The notes under the pieces: generated by a model
The model's input: the letters and a program-made list of their open reading frames with translations, nothing else
What the model was told of the DNA's origin: nothing
The model's database searches: none
Position numbers and translations under genes: made by a program
Assembly: GCA_024644775.1 (NCBI GenBank)
Contig: JAHEHB010000310.1
Location: 1-6,622 of the forward strand
Direction of reading: 5' to 3'
From: Deltaproteobacteria bacterium
GTDB taxonomy: Bacteria > Desulfobacterota > Desulfobacteria > Desulfobacterales > SURF-15
Length of the DNA stretch: 6,622 bases
Part shown: positions 1 to 5,555 of the stretch, in pieces
Layout: each line of letters starts with the position of its first letter
Numbering within the stretch: the first letter of the stretch is position 1

Positions 1-1
1 C

Positions 2-382
2 TTTTACTCTATCCGAAAATTGCTTGATGACAACCTTAGCAGGTGTACCGTCATGAATATCTTGGGTGTACTGGCGGATGGTGAACTATCGCTCTGCGGG
101 ATCGGTGTTACGGTTCCGGAGCTGATCTACGGCCACATAGAAAGAGATAGCCTGCGTGAAGTCTGGTGCAACAGTCCGGGGCTTAATCAGTTACGTGTGC
201 AGATACCCAGGCAACTGAAGGGGATCTGCGGAAATTGCCTTCACCGGGATTTTTGCCTGGCAACCTGTGTCGCCAATAGCTATCACGTAACCGGGACGTT
301 GACTGCCCCCTATCAATTCTGCCATATCGCCGATGGGTTAGGGTTTTTCCCGGCATCGCGGAAAAGAAAGTCTCTTGGATGA
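2..382 (+). CDS. Radical SAM/SPASM peptide maturase, C-terminal part (ScmF-like)
   Basis: Partial gene: the frame is open to the left edge, so the radical SAM core with its CxxxCxxC cluster is outside the window and about 126 C-terminal residues remain. What is visible is a SPASM-type auxiliary iron-sulfur region. An early Cys is followed by the D-G-E-L-S-L-C-G-I-G segment, then the dense cluster C-G-N-C-L-H-R-D-F-C-L-A-T-C and a last Cys in Q-F-C-H-I-A-D-G-L-G-F-F-P-A-S-R. SPASM proteins bind auxiliary 4Fe-4S clusters and usually modify ribosomal peptides (PqqE, AlbA) or mature sulfatases. The G-L-x-F-P-x-S-R ending recalls the ScmF family of SynChlorMet cassettes, but this is from memory. 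The gene ends 25 nt before a small peptide gene that is its most likely substrate. SPASM membership is clear; the subfamily is less certain. Confidence 0.85.
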   Translation, partial: FYSIRKLLDDNLSRCTVMNILGVLADGELSLCGIGVTVPELIYGHIERDSLREVWCNSPGLNQLRVQIPRQLKGICGNCLHRDFCLATCVANSYHVTGTLTAPYQFCHIADGLGFFPASRKRKSLG

Positions 383-394
383 TTCGATAATTTG

Positions 395-400
395 AAGGAG
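395..400 (+). promoter_or_regulatory. Shine-Dalgarno site of the precursor peptide gene
   Basis: AAGGAG lies 7 nt upstream of the ATG at 408, an ideal distance. It is the main translational support for the short gene at 408-584. Confidence 0.85.
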
Positions 401-407
401 TGGTAAA

Positions 408-584
408 ATGAAAGAGAAAGACAAGCGCCCAACATATGAACCTCCCCAAGCTAAAGATATATCAGCCTCAAGTGTCAGTGGTCAAGTAACGCCCGGTGCT
501 TGTAAAAATGGGAATCTGCCCAGATCACCAGTATGCAGACCGGGATCGGCGCCCCCTGCCTGCATCAATGGGGCTGCTGCGTAG
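408..584 (+). CDS. Putative RiPP precursor peptide with three CxxG motifs
   Basis: A 58-residue ORF with a strong Shine-Dalgarno site, 25 nt after the radical SAM gene. The charged start MKEKDKRP leads into T-Y-E-P-P-Q-A-K-D-I-S (residues 9-19), matching the Y-x-x-P-x-(x)-x-[DL]-[IL] leader pattern common in precursors bound by PqqD-type recognition domains. A Ser-rich hinge follows (S19, S21, S22, S24). The Pro/Gly/Cys-rich C-terminal half carries C32-K-N-G35, C43-R-P-G46 and C52-I-N-G55, with A-C-x-N-G occurring twice, and the peptide ends in three alanines. There is no Sec signal or membrane segment. I infer a ribosomal peptide modified by the adjacent maturase, possibly at Cys or neighbouring residues; the chemistry cannot be read from sequence. 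The translated sequence recalls no named precursor to me. An ATG at 496 in another frame opens a longer ORF over this region, but it lacks an equivalent ribosome site. Confidence 0.8.
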   Translation: MKEKDKRPTYEPPQAKDISASSVSGQVTPGACKNGNLPRSPVCRPGSAPPACINGAAA

Positions 585-626
585 ATCGGACTTTCTTAGC
601 TGTGCATTTCGTGTCAGAATTTACTT

Positions 627-654
627 TCAGCCACAAAGACACCAAGGCACTCAG
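627..654. repeat. Fragment resembling a dispersed 'CCACAAAGACACCAAGGCAC' repeat
   Basis: The gap between the precursor and the kinase (585-660) contains CCACAAAGACACCAAGGCAC (631-650). In one frame it reads S-H-K-D-T-K-A-L. I recall near-identical stretches scattered through intergenic DNA of deltaproteobacteria and other environmental bacteria, often mis-annotated as small proteins. Only one copy is present here, so repetitiveness cannot be shown from this window. It lies just upstream of the kinase start and argues that this stretch is not kinase coding sequence. Confidence 0.4.
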
Positions 655-660
655 AAAAAA

Positions 661-1620
661 ATGAACGTAGTGACGCATGACATCGCTGGGATTATCTTTC
701 GCACGGAGTCCAGTGTCCGGATTCCACTGATTCGGAAGGAACCCTTTAACCGATTTATTGTGGATAAAACCAAACCCGATGTCATCCATCATATATACAA
801 ACTGAGTCCTGATTCACGCAAATTACCTCATTTGACGCTTCACGAACAGGAAAAGCTTTCCTGTTACGCGAATTTTTCTCCAAACTGGATAGAAAATACG
901 TTGCTGCGCTTCCCACAAGTGCGTGAAAACTTAAGGGACATTCCAATTTCATCAAATGGGAAAGGAATCGGCAAGGAGATCTGCGTTGACGAGCATCATG
1001 TACTTATCCGTGATTTCGAACGGAAGCGATTTGATGTCTTTTACACAGACGCGTTTGGAGGTTCTGCGCAGGATCGCCCGATGCTGATGCCTGAGTATTA
1101 TATCGCGGCAAACTTGGCGCACATATTTTCGTCTTACCTCCCTTGCTTTTCTTCATTGCTTTTTCACAGTTCCGGTGTGATCCGTAGAGACAGGGCAGTG
1201 TTGTTCCTGGCTCCGGATGAGGGTGGTAAGACCACAGTGGTAGAACACGCAGACGGTATGCCGGTCTTGAGCGATGATCAGATTATCCTGCAAAAAAAAA
1301 ATGGCAATTTTTTTGCCCATAGCACGCCGTTGGGGGGGATCACCAGTGGTTTATGTCAGGCAAGAGTCGGGGCTCTGTTTATGCTGAAAAAGGCGCTGGA
1401 ATTCCGAATCGAGATAATTGCCCCATCAACGCTCGTGCAGTTTCTTTGGGCTGAGCATAGTAACTACATTTTTTTCCTTCCCAAAGAAATCAAAAAACGA
1501 GCCTTTGAGTTACTCAGCCATATCTGCCATCATACACCGGCATATCGGATGTGCTTTACAAAAGATCGTGTGGATTGGGACTTGATTGATGCTGCTATCG
1601 AAAAAACGGATGCCTGTTGA
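661..1620 (+). CDS. HprK-like P-loop kinase of the RiPP cassette (ScmC-like)
   Basis: 319 residues from the ATG at 661. The C-terminal half has the HPr-kinase-like fold signature: L-L-F-H-S-S-G-V (H169-V173), a P-loop A-P-D-E-G-G-K-T-T (184-192; the usual first Gly is Ala), then L-S-D-D (D205, D206), the expected acidic pair, and H-S-T-P-L-G-G. HprK phosphorylates a serine of the HPr phosphocarrier; related kinases in RiPP clusters are thought to act on the peptide. No HPr gene is nearby, and the precursor has a Ser-rich hinge, so the peptide or a cassette protein is the likely target (inference). The frame is open back to 496, but those 55 codons overlap the precursor and a repeat-like stretch and look non-coding (S-C-A-F-R-V-R). 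No strong Shine-Dalgarno precedes 661; AAGG at 644-647 is rather far, so the exact start is uncertain. It resembles what I remember of ScmC, a conserved protein of SynChlorMet cassettes. Confidence 0.78.
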   Translation: MNVVTHDIAGIIFRTESSVRIPLIRKEPFNRFIVDKTKPDVIHHIYKLSPDSRKLPHLTLHEQEKLSCYANFSPNWIENTLLRFPQVRENLRDIPISSNGKGIGKEICVDEHHVLIRDFERKRFDVFYTDAFGGSAQDRPMLMPEYYIAANLAHIFSSYLPCFSSLLFHSSGVIRRDRAVLFLAPDEGGKTTVVEHADGMPVLSDDQIILQKKNGNFFAHSTPLGGITSGLCQARVGALFMLKKALEFRIEIIAPSTLVQFLWAEHSNYIFFLPKEIKKRAFELLSHICHHTPAYRMCFTKDRVDWDLIDAAIEKTDAC

Positions 1621-1625
1621 TGGTT

Positions 1626-1826
1626 GTCGGATGATATTTTTGAGGGCAAAATAATGACACGGTGCGGGTTGGCAGCACCCGATAACAAACCCCCTGCACA
1701 GGCACAGTGGCGGTGTATGTAGCTGCCTGAAACGTTTAGTTTTGTTTAAGCGCTATTGTCAAAGTCGTTTGTGCCGTTGTCGTAGCCCTTTTCGAAGGGT
1801 TTTTGCCCTCAAAAATATCATCCGAC
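1626..1826. repeat. 201-bp element with perfect 26-bp terminal inverted repeats
   Basis: The left arm 1626-1651 (begins GTCGGATGATATTTTTGAGG) and the right arm 1801-1826 (ends ATATCATCCGAC) are exact reverse complements over 26 bp and stop matching on both sides. They enclose 149 bp with no convincing ORF. The interior holds a small hairpin (CGGGT 1665-1669 / ACCCG 1677-1681), a second one (CAGGCA 1699-1704 / TGCCTG 1724-1729) and an intrinsic terminator near the right arm. The left arm starts 5 nt after the kinase stop and the right arm ends shortly before the peptidase start, so the element fills the intergenic gap. Size and termini fit a MITE-like non-autonomous element. There is no clear target duplication beyond TT on both sides. 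It could instead be a regulatory stem-loop in the operon transcript. Confidence 0.85.
1784..1804 (+). terminator. Intrinsic terminator inside the inverted-repeat element
   Basis: CCCTT (1786-1790), TTCG tetraloop (1791-1794), AAGGG (1795-1799), extended by a G-U and an A-U pair, followed by five T (1800-1804). Read on the plus strand it could end or attenuate transcription between the kinase and the peptidase/exporter genes. The stem is short, so termination may be partial. Pairing of the 26-bp arms would compete, because the T-run is the first part of the right arm. Confidence 0.55.
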
Positions 1827-1868
1827 TTGCGTCTTGAATCCATTCACCGAGAAAAAGGGGTGCGAAAC

Positions 1869-2474
1869 TTGTGTAACATTTGTCTGTATCGGGGTAGAAG
1901 CATGGAGGGCACCTTTAGGTTTGGGGACCGTCTCCATGTGACGTCCGTTTCATTGTCGCTACTTCGGCCTGGCGATGTGGTGGTTTATCGGAGGGTGAAT
2001 AGAAATGGTGTTGAGGATGCACGCGTTCATCGGGTGATACGCGTCCTGCCCGATAGACTCATTGTGCGGGGAGACAACAATCTGTGCGCAGATAGAACCT
2101 GGGTGGATGAAAACAATCTGATGGGGCGGGTCTCCCAATTTGAACGAGACGGGAAAAAGCTCCCAATGCATCGTAGACGGTTTGGCCTGCTTCGTTTGTA
2201 TACCTTCCATAAACGGCATCGTGTTCGGCAAGTTATGTGGCGTCTTGTTCGAGCTCTCGTGAGTAAACCCTACAGATCTTTCAGGGAAAGTGGCCGGATT
2301 CGGCATCTATGGCGGCCATCGATTGTAACAGTGAGGTTGATGACCGAGAACGGCCCATTGCTTAAATACATTTGTCGGGACCGCACAGTCGCCTGGTATT
2401 GGCCTGGATATGAAAGGTTTACATGCAGGAAGCCCTACGACCTGGTAATACCGAATCGCCGGGACAAAAAATAA
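1869..2474 (+). CDS. S26-type signal-peptidase-like protein, soluble
   Basis: About 201 residues. Signal peptidase I boxes are in order: G-R-S-M-E-G-T (nucleophile S11), F-G-D-R-L, L-R-P-G-D-V-V-V-Y-R, A-R-V-H-R-V-I (H54), and R-G-D-N-N-x(3)-D. A His where bacterial leader peptidases have Lys gives a Ser-His pattern like SipW, archaeal and ER signal peptidases. No N-terminal transmembrane helix is seen, so it is probably cytoplasmic or peripheral. The last 100 residues are basic (R-R-R-F-G-L-L-R-L-Y, then W-Y-W-P-G-Y-E-R-F-T-C) and unrecognised. In this context it may cleave the precursor leader (inference). The start is uncertain: the frame is open from a TTG at 1803 inside the inverted repeat; I prefer TTG 1869, 8 nt after AAAAGGGG, and GTG 1860 is an alternative. 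An ATG at the Met of S-M would lose the nucleophile. It overlaps the exporter gene by 52 nt. Confidence 0.75.
   Translation: MCNICLYRGRSMEGTFRFGDRLHVTSVSLSLLRPGDVVVYRRVNRNGVEDARVHRVIRVLPDRLIVRGDNNLCADRTWVDENNLMGRVSQFERDGKKLPMHRRRFGLLRLYTFHKRHRVRQVMWRLVRALVSKPYRSFRESGRIRHLWRPSIVTVRLMTENGPLLKYICRDRTVAWYWPGYERFTCRKPYDLVIPNRRDKK
2413..2417 (+). promoter_or_regulatory. Shine-Dalgarno site fixing the exporter start
   Basis: AAAGG lies 5 nt before the ATG at 2423. It supports an exporter start inside the end of the peptidase gene, implying translational coupling. Confidence 0.6.
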
Positions 2475-4258
2475 GACGTTCGATTCGTCTCGATCGCGCG
2501 GTGCGTTTTCTTTGGCAGGCAGGTCCGGGTTGGGCCATATTCAGTTTGGCACTTCTCGCTGTTCAAGGTCTGTTGCCACTTCTGGCGCTTTATCTCATGA
2601 AGCTGGTGGTGGATGCGGTAACCGTTTCCCTGGTGGCACCGGACAAATTGGCGGCATTGCGACTCGTGATGCTCCTTATCGGTTTTGCGGCTGTCGTGGC
2701 CATTATCACCTCGCTTTTTCAGCTGCTTGCGGATTATATCAGAGACGCCCAGACCCTGAAGATAACAGACCACATGTATAACATCCTTCATGAGAAATCC
2801 ATCAAAGTAGATCTGCAGTACTATGAGAATTCCAGGTATTTTGACTCACTTCACCGGGCACAACAGGAAGGACCCTACCGTCCGAACCATATCGTCAATG
2901 CCCTGGTGCAGGTCGGACAGAGTGGTATCTCTTTGATGGTAATGGCCGGCCTATTGTTTTCCTTCCATTGGGGCGTGTCGGTAGTACTCTTTGCTGCCGT
3001 TATACCGGGTGTTCTTGTACGCCTGAAATACTCCGAAAAGATGTTTCGATGGCAGCATGAACGAACCTCAACAGAACGAATGGCGAATTATCTCAACTGG
3101 ATACTGACCGGTGATACCCATGCAAAAGAGATTCGTCTATTTGGTTTGGGGGATCTCTTCAGACACCGATTTTGGGATCTACGCAACCAGCTTCGCCATG
3201 AACGACTCAAAATCGCCAAAAGCCGTTCTGTGGCCGACCTGGTGGGTCATGCCAGCGTGACCCTTGCCTTATTCGGGTCCTTTGGCTTCATCGCATATCG
3301 AGCGGTAATGGGTGTGATTACACTGGGTGATATGGTCATGTATTTCCAGGCATTTCATCGGGGAATTGGGTTTTTTCGAGGAATGCTCGGGGGTATTGCC
3401 GATCTGTATGAGGATAACCTGTTTCTTACGAATCTCTATGAGTTTCTTGATTTAAAACCGAATGTGAAGGAGCCGCTCAGTCCCCAGCCGGTTCCACGGC
3501 CGATCCAAAAGGGTATTATTTTTGACCATGTGACCTTTCATTACAACCAGGGCAATCGTAGGATCCTCCGGGATGTCTCGTTGTCCATTAAGCCGGGAGA
3601 AGTCGTGGCGCTGGTTGGAGAAAACGGTTCGGGCAAGACCACACTGATCAAACTGTTGTGCCGGTTCTATGATCCCGTGCAAGGGACAATCAGCGTTGAC
3701 GGCATTGATTTGCGTCAATTTGAGATCAAGGAACTGCGGCGTCAATTCAGCATTATTTTTCAAGACTACGCCCATTACTACACAACAGCCCGGGAAAACA
3801 TATGGTTCGGAAATATTTTTCTTCCACCCGAACATGAAAACATCGTCGCAGCCGCCCGGCACGCGGGCGCCGATGAGTTGATCACCCGTTTGCCGGGAAA
3901 ATATGATACGATCCTGGGAAAGTGGTTTGAAGAGGGTGAAGAACTTAGCATCGGCGAATGGCAGAAAGTCGCACTGGCGAGAGCGTTTTTGCGAGATGAA
4001 CAGATAATAGTGCTTGATGAGCCAACCAGCGCCTTGGATGGAAAGGGCGAATTTGAGGTCTTTAAACGATTCCGTCAACTGCTGGACGGCCGCACGGCAA
4101 TCCTTATCAGTCATCGGTTTTCCACGGTAAGAATGGCTGACCGGATCTATGTGTTCGGTCATGGAAAAATTATGGAAAACGGCACCCATGAGCAGTTAAT
4201 TCAGCTGGGTGGGAAATATGCGGAACTATATGAAACCCAGGCACAACATTACCGGTGA
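2423..4258 (+). CDS. ABC exporter, fused transmembrane and ATPase domains
   Basis: 611 residues, the normal size of an MsbA-like half transporter that works as a homodimer in the inner membrane. The membrane domain has hydrophobic segments near residues 37-60, 78-106, 160-200 and 270-312. The nucleotide-binding domain starts near 365 with I-I-F-D-H-V-T-F-H-Y. It has Walker A G-E-N-G-S-G-K-T-T (399-407), the Q-loop at Q447, the signature L-S-I-G-E-W-Q (508-514; second Gly position of LSGGQ is Ile), Walker B I-I-V-L-D-E-P (catalytic E533), a D-loop S-A-L-D, and the H-loop I-S-H-R (H564). All catalytic residues are present, so it should be active. No N-terminal C39 bacteriocin-peptidase domain is present, so leader removal must be done by another protein, plausibly the neighbouring S26-like one. 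As the last gene of the cassette, its cargo is inferred to be the modified peptide. Confidence 0.92.
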   Translation: MQEALRPGNTESPGQKIRRSIRLDRAVRFLWQAGPGWAIFSLALLAVQGLLPLLALYLMKLVVDAVTVSLVAPDKLAALRLVMLLIGFAAVVAIITSLFQLLADYIRDAQTLKITDHMYNILHEKSIKVDLQYYENSRYFDSLHRAQQEGPYRPNHIVNALVQVGQSGISLMVMAGLLFSFHWGVSVVLFAAVIPGVLVRLKYSEKMFRWQHERTSTERMANYLNWILTGDTHAKEIRLFGLGDLFRHRFWDLRNQLRHERLKIAKSRSVADLVGHASVTLALFGSFGFIAYRAVMGVITLGDMVMYFQAFHRGIGFFRGMLGGIADLYEDNLFLTNLYEFLDLKPNVKEPLSPQPVPRPIQKGIIFDHVTFHYNQGNRRILRDVSLSIKPGEVVALVGENGSGKTTLIKLLCRFYDPVQGTISVDGIDLRQFEIKELRRQFSIIFQDYAHYYTTARENIWFGNIFLPPEHENIVAAARHAGADELITRLPGKYDTILGKWFEEGEELSIGEWQKVALARAFLRDEQIIVLDEPTSALDGKGEFEVFKRFRQLLDGRTAILISHRFSTVRMADRIYVFGHGKIMENGTHEQLIQLGGKYAELYETQAQHYR

Positions 4259-4313
4259 AGCCGATCGTAAAATACCGCATCACAAAATTCCGACGCTTGC
4301 CATGTTTTTTGTT

Positions 4314-4342
4314 TTGATAAAAATTCATCTCTCTGCTATACT
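4314..4342 (+). promoter_or_regulatory. Sigma70-type extended -10 promoter for the PEP-CTERM gene
   Basis: TTGATA (4314-4319), a 17-bp spacer, then TATACT (4337-4342) preceded by TGC, an extended -10 motif. Transcription would start near 4349, giving an untranslated leader of about 170 nt before the ATG at 4518. It separates this gene from the upstream cassette. No clear terminator is seen between 4259 and 4313, so read-through from the exporter remains possible. Confidence 0.65.
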
Positions 4343-4424
4343 AGTAACTAAATCGAGTTTTTGTTCAAAGCCATTCAGTGAGACACAAGTTTGGGATTTC
4401 TTTTTATCGATGAATGGATGCAAG

Positions 4425-4446
4425 ATGTATGTCGTCCGACATATAT
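4425..4446 (+). promoter_or_regulatory. Dyad in the leader of the PEP-CTERM mRNA
   Basis: TATGTC (4428-4433) pairs with GACATA (4438-4443) around a GTCC loop; outer pairs, including one G-U, extend the RNA stem to about 9 bp. No T-run follows, so it is not a terminator. It may be an operator half-site pair or an RNA structure in the long leader. I could not match the leader to a riboswitch class I know. Confidence 0.4.
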
Positions 4447-4502
4447 CAACAGGTACTCGAGTAAAACTGGGGATACGAAACTTGTGCATGAAATTACCGA
4501 AA

Positions 4503-4508
4503 AAGGAG
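4503..4508 (+). promoter_or_regulatory. Shine-Dalgarno site of the PEP-CTERM gene
   Basis: AAGGAG, 9 nt before the ATG at 4518. It decides the start over the in-frame upstream ATG codons (the frame is open back to 4209, overlapping the exporter), which lack such a site and would put non-secretory residues before the signal peptide. Confidence 0.8.
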
Positions 4509-4517
4509 CGTTCGCGT

Positions 4518-5171
4518 ATGAAAATAAAAGGTTTTTTTATTGTTGCACTCGCTTTGGGCTTGATTGTGATTTCCCAGCCCTCATTTTCACTCACACTTCC
4601 CATGAACAGTTCGCTTTGGGTTCATTTAGACCCGACTGTAATGCCGGCACCTAGCAGCTTCGATGGAATGACCCTTTTCTGGTATTGGCTAAGCGGGGAA
4701 CTGCTTTCTTATCAAGTCTATGGGCCGGTCGGCTACAATGGAGGTAATAATTCAAACGCCAGTGCGGCGGATCTAAGTCCATTTTTCAGCGAGGATGTGA
4801 TCTTTGAATTCAAAAGCGGCACACAGAATGTCGAATTTCGCGACAATGCCGAAATATTTGGAGACAGCCTAATTACAGGCGTGCCTGATGGTCCGGCTCC
4901 AACTCCGTTCTACTTTGGGTTTTATGATGGTGTCACTAGTGGCGGGTGGGAAAATCGCACGTTAGATAGATATATTGCCGGATTTTCCACCACTGTTGAA
5001 CCCCCTCATGGAAACCCTTGGTTTATTCAACCTTTGAGCGGCATTGGTCCGGTACAGCAGGTACGAAGTGATTTTCAGGCAAACCCAATCCCCGAACCTT
5101 CCTCAGCACTTCTCCTTGCTTTTGGCCTAATGGCTCTTACAGTCTTTGGAATAAAGCTTAAGATGAAATAA
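4518..5171 (+). CDS. Secreted PEP-CTERM domain protein of unknown function
   Basis: 217 residues. The N-terminus is a Sec signal peptide: M-K-I-K-G, a hydrophobic core (about 6-18), and likely cleavage after S22-F-S24. The C-terminus is a classic PEP-CTERM sorting signal: P-I-P-E-P (190-194), a hydrophobic stretch S-A-L-L-L-A-F-G-L-M-A-L-T-V-F-G, and a basic tail with K213, K215 and K217. Exosortase cleaves such tails at the envelope of biofilm-forming Gram-negative bacteria. The middle (25-185) is rich in aromatic, Gly and Asn residues, has no Cys after the signal peptide, and I recognise no catalytic motif; a beta-rich extracellular domain is plausible. It has its own promoter upstream and a strong terminator downstream, so it is probably a single-gene unit unrelated to the RiPP cassette. 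No exosortase gene is in the window. Confidence 0.88.
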   Translation: MKIKGFFIVALALGLIVISQPSFSLTLPMNSSLWVHLDPTVMPAPSSFDGMTLFWYWLSGELLSYQVYGPVGYNGGNNSNASAADLSPFFSEDVIFEFKSGTQNVEFRDNAEIFGDSLITGVPDGPAPTPFYFGFYDGVTSGGWENRTLDRYIAGFSTTVEPPHGNPWFIQPLSGIGPVQQVRSDFQANPIPEPSSALLLAFGLMALTVFGIKLKMK

Positions 5172-5311
5172 TACCCATGCAATGAACAAACAAAATCGTC
5201 TAAGCGATCTTTGCTGAAAGAGGCATGGAAAACATGCTGATTATAAAACGAAATTATTTCAATTTGTTATAGTTTTTCCCGTGCAGTAGTTCCACTAAAT
5301 GCGGTTTAAGT

Positions 5312-5334
5312 GGTGAGGGTCAATTTTCCTCACC
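5312..5334 (+). other. Stem-loop downstream of the PEP-CTERM gene
   Basis: GGTGAGG (5312-5318) pairs perfectly with CCTCACC (5328-5334) across a 9-nt loop, and pairs G5310-C5336 and a G-U extend it. No U-tract follows, so it probably acts as a 3' mRNA stabilising structure or transcription pause site before the main terminator. The preceding stretch 5172-5310 holds only a weak GCATG/CATGC hairpin (5223-5237) and no gene. Confidence 0.45.
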
Positions 5335-5349
5335 GCGAATATTTCTCGT

Positions 5350-5390
5350 AAAAAAAGCGATTTAGCTTTCGAGCTAAATCGCTTTTTTTT
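5350..5390. terminator. Strong bidirectional intrinsic terminator
   Basis: A seven-A tract (5350-5356), a perfect stem of 11 bp plus an A-T pair (AGCGATTTAGCT 5356-5367 with AGCTAAATCGCT 5372-5383), a TTCG tetraloop (5368-5371) and a run of eight T (5383-5390). The A- and T-tracts make it functional on both strands. It sits between the convergent PEP-CTERM gene and motB. Confidence 0.95.
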
Positions 5391-5516
5391 ATGGTTTTAT
5401 GGTTTTTTGAAGCTTATGTGTAGCTCACTTGATTTTACTAACTCGTGTGAGTAATCAAATTGAGAATCGAATCTTTAAATATCCCTTCGGAATATGATGG
5501 GGCCTAACGCAATGCC

Positions 5517-5548
5517 AAAAAAAATAACTCAATTAAAAATGGTTATTT
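5517..5548 (-). terminator. Weak minus-strand terminator after motB
   Basis: On the minus strand AAATAAC (from 5548) pairs with GTTATTT (to 5522) across a 13-nt loop, followed by a run of T (the A8 tract 5517-5524 on the plus strand). The stem is A-T rich and weak. It begins 8 nt after the motB stop, and read-through would meet the bidirectional terminator further on. The stretch 5391-5516 between them shows no gene. Confidence 0.45.
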
Positions 5549-5555
5549 AAACGCG

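Noticed and set aside
183..449. Minus-strand open frame opposite the maturase end and precursor start
   Set aside because: It is antisense to two better supported genes and its translation has no recognisable feature.
496..660. N-terminal extension of the kinase frame starting at ATG 496
   Set aside because: It overlaps the precursor gene in another frame, runs through the repeat-like stretch, and reads as low-quality protein without a ribosome site.
1652..1800. Integron attC-like site inside the inverted-repeat element
   Set aside because: GATAACAAAC recalls the edge of some attC sites, but no paired RYYYAAC and GTTRRRY core sites with the expected spacing were found.
3452..4189. A 245-codon open frame on the minus strand opposite the exporter ATPase domain
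   Set aside because: It lies wholly antisense to a clearly real ABC domain, has no ribosome site that I can see, and its translation shows no family motif. It is a shadow of codon bias.
4209..4517. Upstream extension of the PEP-CTERM frame into the exporter gene
   Set aside because: It would bury the signal peptide about 100 residues inside the protein and ignores the clear Shine-Dalgarno site at 4503-4508 and the promoter at 4314-4342.
4345..4517. Cyclic-di-GMP riboswitch before the PEP-CTERM gene
   Set aside because: GGATACGAAAC loosely recalls a GEMM motif, but the conserved two-helix core and tetraloop receptor sequence could not be placed.
5172..5555. Possible small gene or RNA gene in the motB/PEP-CTERM gap
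   Set aside because: Only hairpins and terminators were seen. No ORF with a ribosome site and no tRNA-like fold was found.
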